The notes under the pieces are model-generated. The model worked only from the letters and a program-made list of their open reading frames with translations. It was not told where the DNA came from and did not search any database. Below, piece by piece: positions 56,058 to 64,000 of a stretch of DNA of 64,000 bases; the first letter of the stretch is position 1, and each line of letters begins with the position of its first letter. Location: NCBI RefSeq assembly GCF_963662805.1, contig NZ_OY759864.1, forward strand, positions 1 to 64,000, in the 5' to 3' direction. The DNA is from an uncultured Cohaesibacter sp. (GTDB lineage Bacteria; Pseudomonadota; Alphaproteobacteria; Rhizobiales; Cohaesibacteraceae). Made by a program: the position numbers and the translations under genes.

Positions 56058-56524
56058 TCCTCAGACAGCTCTGCCTGCGCCTGAACATGCTGGCGCATTC
56101 GGATGCGATCACGCCGGGATACACCCAAGAGCTCCGAGACACGCCAGACCATATTGTCCTCAAACTCATCGATCTGACCGTCGGCAAACACCAGCTCCCA
56201 CATCATCTCGATCATTTCGATGCGACCCTGCTCGTCGAGCTCGCGTTTCAGGATCGAGGTGAAATGGTAGAAATCGACAGCTTCCTTGTCCTGTTGGCTC
56301 GCGACCGCGATCAGGTCTGCGGTTTCGTCCTCCGAGAGGTCGAACTTTTCCATCAGGACTGTCTTCAGGGTCGCTTGTTCCTGCTCGTCGATCACACCAT
56401 CGACCGCGACCAGATGCACCAGCAAGGCCGCCGTCGCAACACGATGATCACCAGCGGAAAACAGCTGATCATCGACGGTCTCTCCGGCCAGGTCGCGGAA
56501 CATTTCCATCAGTTTGTCAAACAT
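56054..56524 (-). CDS. TerB-family protein
   Basis: 156 residues from ATG 56524; an upstream ATG at 56548 is possible. The all-helical TerB fold shows LVHLVAVDGVIDEQEQATLK and ELVFADGQIDEFEDNMVWRV, with acidic residues in DGVID and DGQID typical of metal-binding turns. TerB proteins are linked with tellurite resistance and membrane stress, but no other ter gene is here. It is translated with the amidotransferase downstream. Confidence 0.88.
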   Translation of the reverse strand: MFDKLMEMFRDLAGETVDDQLFSAGDHRVATAALLVHLVAVDGVIDEQEQATLKTVLMEKFDLSEDETADLIAVASQQDKEAVDFYHFTSILKRELDEQGRIEMIEMMWELVFADGQIDEFEDNMVWRVSELLGVSRRDRIRMRQHVQAQAELSEE

Positions 56525-56784
56525 GAGTAAATCCAATCGGTTCGGCAAAGGCGCGCGAGGCGAATATTAGGATTAGGTAATCAATAATACCGAAAATTCA
56601 AGCCTTTACCCCTTCCTTCAGTAGAGCATAACGTCTTCGAATTTGCTTTCAACAGGAATAATCCTGATTTTGTCTTTGTTGGACAAGACAAGCCGCAATT
56701 GAAAGCTTAGGATGGCGCCGCGAGCAAAACCTTTGCTTGCAGCCGGGCAGCGATTTTTTACCAATCTCGACGAGGGGGAAACAA

Positions 56785-57768
56785 ATGAAACAGAGAATGT
56801 TGGGTGCCAACGGGTTCGAGGTGAGCGAAGTAGGACTTGGTTGCTGGCAGCTTGGCGCGGACTGGGGCGCCGCACTGGCCGAAGAAACAGCCCTTGCCAT
56901 TCTTCAATCCGCCCATGAACAGGGCGTGACCTTCTTTGACACCGCCAATGTCTATGGCGCTGGCAAGAGCGAAGAGCTGATCGGCAAATTCCTCAAGATG
57001 AATCCATCCGCCGATATCCGTGTCGCCACCAAGTTCGGCCGCGGCGAGGTCTATCCCGACGGTTACACGCAGGACTCCCTGATGAGCGGCATCGACGCGT
57101 CCCGCAAACGACTCGGCATGGATTGTCTCGATCTGGTGCAGCTGCACTGCATCCCGACCGAAGTCATGCGGCAAGGAGCCATTTTCGACTGGCTGCGTGA
57201 GCTTCAGGCCAAGGATGTCATTCGCCACTTTGGTGCCAGTGTGGAAACCGTGGAAGAAGGGCTGATGTGCATCAAGGAGGAAGGCCTTCTCAGCCTTCAG
57301 GTGATCTACAACCTCTTCCGCCAGAAACTGACCACCGAGCTTTTGCCTGAAGCACAGGCCAAGGGCGTCGGCATCATCGTGCGCCTGCCGCTCGCCAGTG
57401 GCATTCTTTCGGGCAAATTCTCGGCAGGCACCACCTTTGCCGAAGACGATCATCGCAACTACAACCGCGATGGTCAGGCCTTCAACGTTGGTGAGACCTT
57501 TGCCGGGGTACCGTTCGAAACCGGCCTTCAGCTGGTCGAGGAACTGAAGAGCATGATGCCGGAGGGCATGTCGATGGCAGAGGCCGCGCAACGCTGGATC
57601 CTTGACCATGAGGCCGTCTCGACGATTATCCCGGGAGCCAGCAAGCCCGAACAGGCCGCGCGCAACGCCGCCATTTCAAGCTTGCCGTCGCTACCGGACA
57701 ATCTCCACCGCGAGCTGATCACCTTCTACGAGGACAAGATCGCCCAGCATGTGCGCGGCGCCTACTGA
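56785..57768 (+). CDS. aldo/keto reductase
   Basis: 327 residues from ATG 56785, with GAGGGGGAA upstream. Features: GLGCWQLGADWG, VTFFDTANVYGAGKSEELIG, LDLVQLHCIP and IPGASKPEQA; catalytic Asp and Tyr in FDTANVYG, Lys in ATKFGR. It belongs to the YajO/IolS-like group; the substrate is unknown. Single gene with its own terminator, a third aldo/keto reductase in the window but of a different subgroup. Confidence 0.88.
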   Translation: MKQRMLGANGFEVSEVGLGCWQLGADWGAALAEETALAILQSAHEQGVTFFDTANVYGAGKSEELIGKFLKMNPSADIRVATKFGRGEVYPDGYTQDSLMSGIDASRKRLGMDCLDLVQLHCIPTEVMRQGAIFDWLRELQAKDVIRHFGASVETVEEGLMCIKEEGLLSLQVIYNLFRQKLTTELLPEAQAKGVGIIVRLPLASGILSGKFSAGTTFAEDDHRNYNRDGQAFNVGETFAGVPFETGLQLVEELKSMMPEGMSMAEAAQRWILDHEAVSTIIPGASKPEQAARNAAISSLPSLPDNLHRELITFYEDKIAQHVRGAY

Positions 57769-57794
57769 TCGTCGGTAACAGCGGACAACAAAAT

Positions 57795-57825
57795 ACCCCG
57801 GTTGCCATGCAGCCGGGGTTTTTTC
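57795..57825 (+). terminator. rho-independent terminator after the third aldo/keto reductase
   Basis: Stem ACCCCGG / CCGGGGT with an 11-base loop, then TTTTTT; 27 bases after the stop. Confidence 0.85.
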
Positions 57826-57849
57826 ATCCGATGAAACGCGCGGGTTTGC

Positions 57850-58623
57850 CTAACGGGAGAATTGTCGGCGCTTGATTGCCTTGGCCTCCCGCTGCTTCTG
57901 TTCCTGCCCGAAGCGCACGGACTTCTCCACAAAATCGAGATGATTGCGTGCAGCCTTGTCCGCCCGCACCGCATCCCCATCCAGAACGGCCTGACCGATC
58001 TCCAGATGTTGGTCGAGCAGACTACGGCCCGATCCGTCAATGCTGCGAAGAAAATCGCGATTGAAAAAGATCCGGCTGCGCGTCAGATCATAGATCGACG
58101 CCATCATGTGAATGAGCGTGGTATTCTGACTCGCATCGGTAATCGCTTGGTGGAACTGGAAATCCGCCTCCTGCGAGGTTTCCAGATCGTCATCCTCCCA
58201 GCTCTGCTGGAGCACGTTCATGATCTCGATGATTCGCTCCTTGTCGGCAACGGTCGCTCGTTGAGCGGCCAGCCGCGAGGCAAAGGCCTCCTGCTCGCGG
58301 CGATATTCGAGATAGTCGAAAAAGGCTTCACTGTGCCGGGCATAAAGGCCGAGCATCGCCGGAGACAGGGCGGTTCCCGTCAAAGCCGCGATGAAGGCTC
58401 CCTCTCCATGGCGCACCGTGACCAGACCACGCTCTTCGAGAATATGCAGAGCCTCCCGAATCTTCGGGCGCGACACGCCCATCATCATCGCCAGTTCCCG
58501 TTCGGACGGCAGACGACGCCCTTCCTTCAGAATGCCATCGACAATCATATTTTCGATTTGCTCGACAACTGCATCTGACAGGGATTCATGTCCGATGGGC
58601 TCAAAGGGGTTGATCTGAGACAT
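57850..58623 (-). CDS. GntR-family (FadR/LldR type) transcriptional regulator
   Basis: 257 residues from ATG 58623. The winged helix is at about 15-75: LSDAVVEQIENMIVDGILKE, LPSERELAMMMGVSRPKIRE, ALHILEERGLVTVRHGEGAF. The C-terminal FCD domain has the metal-site His pattern (FQFHQAITDAS, LDQHLEIGQAV, NHLDF). Divergent from the TRAP-dld genes across 326 bases, so it is the likely regulator of that operon and responds to its substrate. Confidence 0.92.
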   Translation of the reverse strand: MSQINPFEPIGHESLSDAVVEQIENMIVDGILKEGRRLPSERELAMMMGVSRPKIREALHILEERGLVTVRHGEGAFIAALTGTALSPAMLGLYARHSEAFFDYLEYRREQEAFASRLAAQRATVADKERIIEIMNVLQQSWEDDDLETSQEADFQFHQAITDASQNTTLIHMMASIYDLTRSRIFFNRDFLRSIDGSGRSLLDQHLEIGQAVLDGDAVRADKAARNHLDFVEKSVRFGQEQKQREAKAIKRRQFSR

Positions 58624-58949
58624 GGTCTTGCGCCTACGCACTCCTCTTGCTGTCACTTTTAGTTACCACTCAAGCCAGAAGAGTCAAATGGCAAATGGTC
58701 ACGATCCAAACTTGAACTTGGAATATATGAAAAGTTTTTTTGGTTGGAACGCAATCTAATTTATGTTTTGGTGGACGTGCTTTGAAGAAGACAAAATCGT
58801 CTCAGTAATAACAATTAGTCCAACTTTAGCAAAAACACGTTGAACTCGAACCAGAGGTAATATTAGTTGACCACACAAGGCGATTTGATCGCCTGTCATG
58901 GATCGGCAGTGGGAACACCGGTCTGATTGAATTCTTGGGAGGAGAGACC
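58624..58949. promoter_or_regulatory. divergent control region of the GntR and TRAP-dld genes
   Basis: 326 bases with no gene. A perfect dyad GGCGAT-TTG-ATCGCC lies at 58879-58893, 57 bases before the binding-protein start; it is an operator or leader hairpin candidate. An AT-rich section at 58720-58800 is the likely promoter area. I find no exact match to published FadR or LldR boxes. Confidence 0.4.
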
Positions 58950-60011
58950 ATGAAAAAGACACTTACCACGCTCGCCGTGGCCGCGACCCTGCTGTCTTCA
59001 ACGGCAGCCATCACCACCGCTCAGGCAGCAGACAAGGTGCTGCTGAAAACCCCGATCGCCTTCGCCACGTCCCTGCCGGGCCTTGGCTCGCCGGTTCCGC
59101 GCGTTGCCGAGCAGCTGGATCTGATGTCCGGTGGCACCCTGAAGATGAAGGTTTACGAGCCGGGCAAGCTGGTTCCACCGTTTGAAATTCTCGACGCAGT
59201 GTCATCTGGCAAGATCAACTCCGGCTACACAACCGCCGGATACTGGGCAGGCAAGATCCCTGCCGCGCCGCTGTTCTCCGCCGTTCCGTTCGGCCCGGAA
59301 GCTGGCGAATACATGGCTTGGCTCTATTACGGCAACGGCCTTTCCCTTTATCAGGAAATGTATGATCAGGGCGGCTTCAACGTCCATGTCGTTCCCTGCG
59401 CCATCATCGCGCCGGAAACCTCTGGCTGGTTCGCCAAGGAAATCAACAGCGCCGAGGACCTCAAGGGCCTGAAAATGCGCTTCTTCGGTCTTGGCGGCAA
59501 GGTCATGCAGAAACTTGGTGTTGCGACCTCCCTGCTGCCGGGTGGCGAAATCTTCCCCGCACTGGAGAAGGGTGCGATCGACGCCACCGAATTTTCCATG
59601 CCGGCCATCGACAAGCGTCTCGGCTTCCACAAGCTGGTCAAGTTCAACTACTTCCCCGGCTGGCATCAGCAGGCCACGATCTTTGAGATCCTCGTCAACA
59701 AGGATGTCTGGAACGACATGTCCGACCAGCACAAGGCTATCCTGAACAACGCCTGCAAGGCATCCATGGCCGACTCTTTCGCCGAAGGCGAAGCAATCCA
59801 GTATGAAGCCATGAACGAGAACACCGAGAAGAATGGCGTTACCATTAAGAAATGGGATGACGACATGCTCGCCCTGTTCAAGAAGACATGGGAAGAAGTC
59901 GCAGCCGAAGAAGCCAGCAATGATGCCTTCTTCAAGAAGGTGCTCGATGACATGAACGGTTTCCGCGACAATTACGAAGTCTGGAAACAGAACGCCTTCC
60001 TGCCAAGGTAA
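58950..60011 (+). CDS. TRAP transporter substrate-binding protein, DctP family
   Basis: 353 residues from ATG 58950, with GGGAGGAGAGA upstream. Signal peptide MKKTLTTLAVAATLLSSTAA ending TAQAAD. DctP features: LPGLGSPVPRVAEQL, FPALEKGAIDATEFSMPAID and FNYFPGWHQQATIFEILVNK. The EFSMPAID region and the strongly aromatic pocket resemble 2-hydroxyacid or keto-acid binders. It delivers the substrate to the fused permease downstream; with dld beyond, lactate is the best guess. Confidence 0.92.
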   Translation: MKKTLTTLAVAATLLSSTAAITTAQAADKVLLKTPIAFATSLPGLGSPVPRVAEQLDLMSGGTLKMKVYEPGKLVPPFEILDAVSSGKINSGYTTAGYWAGKIPAAPLFSAVPFGPEAGEYMAWLYYGNGLSLYQEMYDQGGFNVHVVPCAIIAPETSGWFAKEINSAEDLKGLKMRFFGLGGKVMQKLGVATSLLPGGEIFPALEKGAIDATEFSMPAIDKRLGFHKLVKFNYFPGWHQQATIFEILVNKDVWNDMSDQHKAILNNACKASMADSFAEGEAIQYEAMNENTEKNGVTIKKWDDDMLALFKKTWEEVAAEEASNDAFFKKVLDDMNGFRDNYEVWKQNAFLPR

Positions 60012-60066
60012 TCGCCTCGGGCTCATTGTGAGTGACCGGTTTCATCCGGCAACGACCGGACAAGGG

Positions 60067-60094
60067 GGAGAGGCGGCGTCAACGTCGCCTCTCC
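60067..60094 (+). promoter_or_regulatory. intercistronic hairpin after the TRAP binding protein
   Basis: 9-bp perfect stem GGAGAGGCG / CGCCTCTCC around a 10-base loop, 55 bases after the stop and without a T run. Such stems behind binding-protein genes commonly stabilise the upstream mRNA and reduce permease expression. Confidence 0.55.
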
Positions 60095-60216
60095 TTCATT
60101 GGACCTCCGGGTCAACCCATTCCATTTGAAGACACGACAGCTGGCTCCCCGCCAATGCGGGTATTGATGCCGCTTTGAACGCCACGTGGACACCAGACCG
60201 TGGCGCGGAGGAAACG

Positions 60217-62301
60217 ATGGTAGAGACGAAAAACCTCGGAGCGACGCCCGACGGGATTGACGATCCAATCGATGTGTTCGAACACATTCTCGAGCATGAG
60301 GAGCGGGACAGACAACCCCTCGCCGACGCCATCGAGCGAGGCGTCAAGACCATCGGGCACATCGTCATGTGGGCCAATCTGCTTCTGATCGGCGCCATCG
60401 TGCTTCAGGTGTCCCTTCGCTACCTCTTCAGTATCAACTACCCCAAGCTCGACGAACTGCAATGGCACTTCTATGGCCTCGTCACCATGGTCGGCATCTC
60501 CTATGCCATGGCGACTGACAGTCACGTCCGTGTTGACCTGCTTCATGTCCAGCTCAATCAGCGCACCAGAAGGATCATCGAGGTCCTTGGCATTCTGGCG
60601 TTGATGGTGCCCTTCCTCTATCTGATGGTCGATCAGGGCTATGACTATTTCGCCGAAAGCCTGCGCGTCAACGAACGCTCATCAAGCCCGACCGGCCTGC
60701 CCGCCCGCTGGGCCTTCAAATTCCTCATCCCCGCATCCTTCGTCCTTCTGTCGCTGGCAGCCTTGGCTCGCCTGATCCACGATGTCCATGCGCTGATTGC
60801 CAACAATCCCGAAGAGAGGGACGGGGCTGGTATTCGCCTCATCCTCATCTCATTATTCGGCTTTGCTGTCGTCGCCTTTGCCCTTACTTTCCTTGTCGAG
60901 ATGACCGAAGAAAAGCTGGTCATCGTGATGTTCCTCACCTTCGTGGCCCTCTTGTTCACCGGCTTCCCCGTCGCCTGGACGCTGGCCGGGGTCGGGGTTG
61001 CCTTCTGCGGCATCGCCTATCTGTTCGACAACGGCATGATGAACTGGACCGGTCTTGAAGAAACCCTCACCGGCCTTGATTACCTCACCCTTGGTGCAGT
61101 GGTGAACCGTGTCTACTCCACCATGTCCAACGCGGTGCTCGTCGCTCTGCCAATGTTCATCTTCATGGGGTTGATGCTCGACGAGTCCGGTGTCGCCGAA
61201 CGCCTAATGAAATCCATGCAACGCCTGTTTGGCACTGTGCGCGGCGGTCTTGCCATCACGGTGACCATGATCGGTATCATTCTGGCGGCCTCCACCGGCA
61301 TCATCGGTGCCTCGGTGGTTCTGCTCGGCGTCCTGTCGCTTCCCTCGATGATGGAGCAGAAATACAGTCCGTCCCTTGCCTCGGGTGTGGTCAGTGCATC
61401 CGGTACCCTCGGCATCCTGATCCCGCCCTCGATCATGCTGGTCATCATGGCCGACCAGATGGCCCTCTCCGTTGGCGACCTCTTCATGGCCGCGGTCTTC
61501 CCCGGCGTGATCATCGGCGTCCTCTATCTCGTCTATATCTTCATCGCCTCTTACCTGAAGGCCGATCTGGCTCCTGTGCCGGAAGGGGCGAAGGCTCCCG
61601 ACTGGGCCGCTGTCAAGGACGTGCTCATCGCGGTGCTGCCGACTCTTGGCCTCATCCTTGCGGTGCTCGGCTCGATCTTCGCGGGCCTGACCACCCCGAC
61701 CGAAGCTTCCGGCATCGGTGCCATCGGTGCGACCCTGCTGGCACTCCTCTATCGCCGGCTGACGCTGAAAAAACTCGTCAACGTGCTGAAATCCACCTTC
61801 AACACCACCGCCTACATCTTCGCCATCTTCCTTGGAGCAACGGTCTTCTCCTATGTCCTGCGCGAGTTGGGCGGAGACATGCTGATCGAGGAAATGATCA
61901 CCGGCACCGGTCTTGGCCCCGAAGGGACGGTCATCGCGATCCTGTTCATCGTCTTCCTGCTCGGCTTCGTCCTCGACTGGATCGAGATCACCCTGATCGT
62001 GCTGCCGTTAATGCGCCCGATCATCAATGGCCTCGGGCTCGACATTCCCGGTTACGATGCCATCGACGAGCCGTCCCTTGTCTGGTTCGTCATTCTCGTG
62101 GCAGTGACCTTGCAGACCTCGTTCCTGACACCGCCCGTCGGCTTCGCCCTCTTCTATCTCAAGGGCGTCTGTCCACCGCAGATCAAGCTCACGGATATCT
62201 ACAAGGGCATCATTCCCTTCGTCATCCTGCAGCTGATCGGCTTGTTCTTTGTATTTGTGTTTCCATCCCTTGCAACCTGGTTGCCATCGGTGGCTTACTA
62301 G
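60217..62301 (+). CDS. TRAP transporter permease, small and large subunits fused (DctQM)
   Basis: 694 residues from ATG 60217, with GGAGGAAAC upstream. The N-terminal part (about 45-210) is a DctQ-like four-helix unit (LDELQWHFYGLVTMVGISYA, DSHVRVDLLH), joined by a linker to a DctM unit (about 225-690) with 12 or so helices (IVMFLTFVALLFTGFPVAWT, IFMGLMLDESGVAERLMKSM, LTTPTEASGIGAIGATLLAL, LQTSFLTPPVGFALFYLKGV). It is a sodium-driven secondary transporter. Fusion explains the absence of a separate dctQ gene. Confidence 0.92.
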   Translation: MVETKNLGATPDGIDDPIDVFEHILEHEERDRQPLADAIERGVKTIGHIVMWANLLLIGAIVLQVSLRYLFSINYPKLDELQWHFYGLVTMVGISYAMATDSHVRVDLLHVQLNQRTRRIIEVLGILALMVPFLYLMVDQGYDYFAESLRVNERSSSPTGLPARWAFKFLIPASFVLLSLAALARLIHDVHALIANNPEERDGAGIRLILISLFGFAVVAFALTFLVEMTEEKLVIVMFLTFVALLFTGFPVAWTLAGVGVAFCGIAYLFDNGMMNWTGLEETLTGLDYLTLGAVVNRVYSTMSNAVLVALPMFIFMGLMLDESGVAERLMKSMQRLFGTVRGGLAITVTMIGIILAASTGIIGASVVLLGVLSLPSMMEQKYSPSLASGVVSASGTLGILIPPSIMLVIMADQMALSVGDLFMAAVFPGVIIGVLYLVYIFIASYLKADLAPVPEGAKAPDWAAVKDVLIAVLPTLGLILAVLGSIFAGLTTPTEASGIGAIGATLLALLYRRLTLKKLVNVLKSTFNTTAYIFAIFLGATVFSYVLRELGGDMLIEEMITGTGLGPEGTVIAILFIVFLLGFVLDWIEITLIVLPLMRPIINGLGLDIPGYDAIDEPSLVWFVILVAVTLQTSFLTPPVGFALFYLKGVCPPQIKLTDIYKGIIPFVILQLIGLFFVFVFPSLATWLPSVAY

Positions 62302-62373
62302 ACGGGGTGCCGGGTCTTATGGCTCGGCATTCCTCCGTGCCTTTGGCACTTCAAGGAATAAAAGAGAAATGCC

Positions 62374-64000
62374 ATGCCCGCCAAGGATGATCTGATATCC
62401 ACGCTGCGCTCCATCGTCGGATCGAAGCATGTTCTGACCTCGGAAAAACAGACCGAGCGCTTCCGAAGAGGCTTCCGGTCTGGCGAAGGCGACGCTCTCT
62501 GCGTCATCCAGCCGGGCAGCCTGCTCGAACTCTGGCAGAGCCTTGAGGCCATCGCCCGGGCCGACAAGATCATCATCATGCAGGCGGCCAACACGGGCCT
62601 GACCGAAGGCTCCACCCCCAATGGCAGCTATGATCGGGACGTCGTGCTGATCAACACCCGCCGCATGGACAAGCTGCAGAGCATCAGGGACGGCGAGCAG
62701 GTCATTTCCTTCCCCGGCTCCACCCTGTTCGCGCTCGAAAAACTGCTCGACCCGCTCAACCGGCAACCTCATTCCGTCATCGGCTCCTCTTGCATCGGCG
62801 CCTCGGTCATCGGCGGCGTTTGCAACAATTCCGGCGGCTCCCTGATCGAGCGCGGCCCCTCCTACACAGAGTTGGCCCTCTTTGCCCGCATCAGCGAGGA
62901 CGGCACCCTTGAGCTCGTCAATCACCTGGGCATTGAACTGGGCTCAACGCCAGAGGAAATCCTTACCCGCCTCGAAGCCGGGGATTATGACAAGGACGCC
63001 ATCGAGGAGACCAACCGCAAGGCCTCCGACACTGACTATGAAACCCGGGTACGCGAGGTCGATGCCCAGACCCCTGCCCGCTTCAATGCCGACAAGCGCC
63101 GCCTCTATGAAGCATCCGGCTGCGCGGGCAAACTCGCAGTCTTTGCCGTGCGCCTTGATACCTATCCCAAGAACGAGGTCGAGAAGACCTTCTACATCGG
63201 CACCAACAACCACGATGAACTTGAGATCCTGCGACGCTCCATTCTCGCTGACTTCGAAACCCTGCCAGTCTCGGGCGAATATATGCACCGGGACATCTTC
63301 GACATCACGCACAAATATGGAAAAGACACCGTGGTGCTGATCGACAAGCTCGGCACCGACCGACTGCCGGATTTCTTTGCGCTCAAGGGCTGGGTCGACG
63401 CGCGGCTTCGCAACATCCCCGGTCTCAAGCACTTCACCGACCAGTTCATGCAATTCCTCTCCCGCCTCTGGCCGGAAATTCTGCCCGAACGGGTGCTTGC
63501 CTTCCGCGATCAGTACGAACACCACCTGATCCTCAAGATGCACGACGGCGGCATCGAGGAAGCCCGCACCCTGCTTGAGGACATGAAGCGAAGAACCGGC
63601 CTCGATTTCTTCGAATGCGATCCGCGCGAAGCCAAGATCGCCGGACTACATCGCTTTGCAGCAGCGGGTGCGGCCATCCGCTATCACGCCATCCATTCCG
63701 ACGAGGTGGAGGACATTCTGGCCCTTGACATCGCCTTGAGGCGCAACGACCGCAACTGGCTAGAGAGTCTGCCACCGGCCATCAGCGACCGGCTGACCCA
63801 CAAGCTCTATTATGGCCACTTCATGTGCCACGTGCTGCATCAGGATTACATCGTCAAGAAGGGTGAGGATCCCAAGGCAATCAAGGAAGAGATGCTCAAG
63901 ATCCTCAACCTGCGCGGCGCCGAATATCCCGCCGAGCACAATGTCGGGCATCTTTATACGGCCAAGCAAAGTCTAGCGCACTTCTATCGCGAAATCGACC
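62374..64000 (+). CDS. dld: quinone-dependent D-lactate dehydrogenase, 3' end missing
   Basis: 542 codons visible; E. coli Dld has 571 residues, so about 30 are cut off at the edge. Very close to Dld: the FAD-binding part IIIMQAANTGLTEGSTPNGS, VIGSSCIGASVIGGVCNNSG, AEYPAEHNVGHLYTAK and the membrane-binding part LHRFAAAGAAIRYHAIHSDE. It oxidises D-lactate to pyruvate and feeds the quinone pool at the inner membrane. It follows the TRAP permease by 72 bases and gives the operon its predicted substrate. Confidence 0.95.
   Translation, partial: MPAKDDLISTLRSIVGSKHVLTSEKQTERFRRGFRSGEGDALCVIQPGSLLELWQSLEAIARADKIIIMQAANTGLTEGSTPNGSYDRDVVLINTRRMDKLQSIRDGEQVISFPGSTLFALEKLLDPLNRQPHSVIGSSCIGASVIGGVCNNSGGSLIERGPSYTELALFARISEDGTLELVNHLGIELGSTPEEILTRLEAGDYDKDAIEETNRKASDTDYETRVREVDAQTPARFNADKRRLYEASGCAGKLAVFAVRLDTYPKNEVEKTFYIGTNNHDELEILRRSILADFETLPVSGEYMHRDIFDITHKYGKDTVVLIDKLGTDRLPDFFALKGWVDARLRNIPGLKHFTDQFMQFLSRLWPEILPERVLAFRDQYEHHLILKMHDGGIEEARTLLEDMKRRTGLDFFECDPREAKIAGLHRFAAAGAAIRYHAIHSDEVEDILALDIALRRNDRNWLESLPPAISDRLTHKLYYGHFMCHVLHQDYIVKKGEDPKAIKEEMLKILNLRGAEYPAEHNVGHLYTAKQSLAHFYREID

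Overview
The window reads as a chromosomal segment of an alphaproteobacterium, most likely Hyphomicrobiales (Rhizobiales). This rests on gene order and on families seen mainly in that class (DUF1989, DUF2794, DUF4424, DUF1674, DUF6122, CnoX-type TPR thioredoxin). The order acnA / ccmABCDG / yciB / ftsY / mtaB / dapF and the order thioredoxin-TPR / LON-domain / Trm112 / ubiH-like / tesB / glnK / amtB are both familiar rhizobial neighbourhoods. A marine genus such as Cohaesibacter would fit, but that is a guess. I see no phage, transposase, CRISPR array, plasmid origin or rRNA. The only RNA gene recognised is one tRNA-Gly(GCC).

Layout. 1-6 kb: tail of an unknown gene, a small membrane protein, a frameshifted LysR regulator, a tiny orphan protein with its own terminator, a PAP2/LpxE-like phosphatase, argG, two tandem RbsD/FucU paralogues and a DUF1643 protein. 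6-14 kb: a LuxR-type regulator, typA, a DUF6122 membrane protein, a P-loop kinase-like protein, htpX, an SDH-assembly-factor-4-like protein, and an aldo/keto reductase paired with a DUF1989 protein. 14-20 kb: acnA and acnB side by side on the minus strand. 20-28 kb: cytochrome c maturation genes ccmABCDG, then convergent yciB, ftsY, mtaB and dapF. 28-34 kb: htpG and a DUF2794 gene, both interrupted by single-base indels, then a membrane protein, a Bax-inhibitor-1 protein, DUF4424 and a SnoaL-like protein. 34-42 kb: a YbbA/YbbP-type ABC exporter divergent from a TesA-like esterase, a Tas-like aldo/keto reductase, thpR, a secreted protein and a low-molecular-weight phosphatase. 42-46 kb: a PAS histidine kinase with a response regulator of unusual output, tRNA-Gly and a prolyl-tRNA deacylase. 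46-55 kb: cnoX, LON-domain protein, Trm112, ubiH-like, tesB, glnK-amtB behind a sigma-54-like promoter, a secreted protein, ppa and yggT. 55-64 kb: a TerB/glutamine-amidotransferase pair, a third aldo/keto reductase, and a GntR regulator divergent from a TRAP transporter with a fused permease and D-lactate dehydrogenase dld, which runs off the end.

Three genes (LysR, htpG, DUF2794) each carry exactly one apparent single-base indel. Either the underlying assembly has residual base errors or these genes are decaying; raw reads would decide. The most distinctive functional leads are the histidine kinase/response regulator pair whose regulator ends in a degenerate receiver-like domain, the two FucU paralogues with reciprocal active-site changes, acnB placed between acnA and ccmA, and the predicted D-lactate TRAP-Dld module. 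Several long perfect palindromes and hairpins in intergenic DNA are listed separately.
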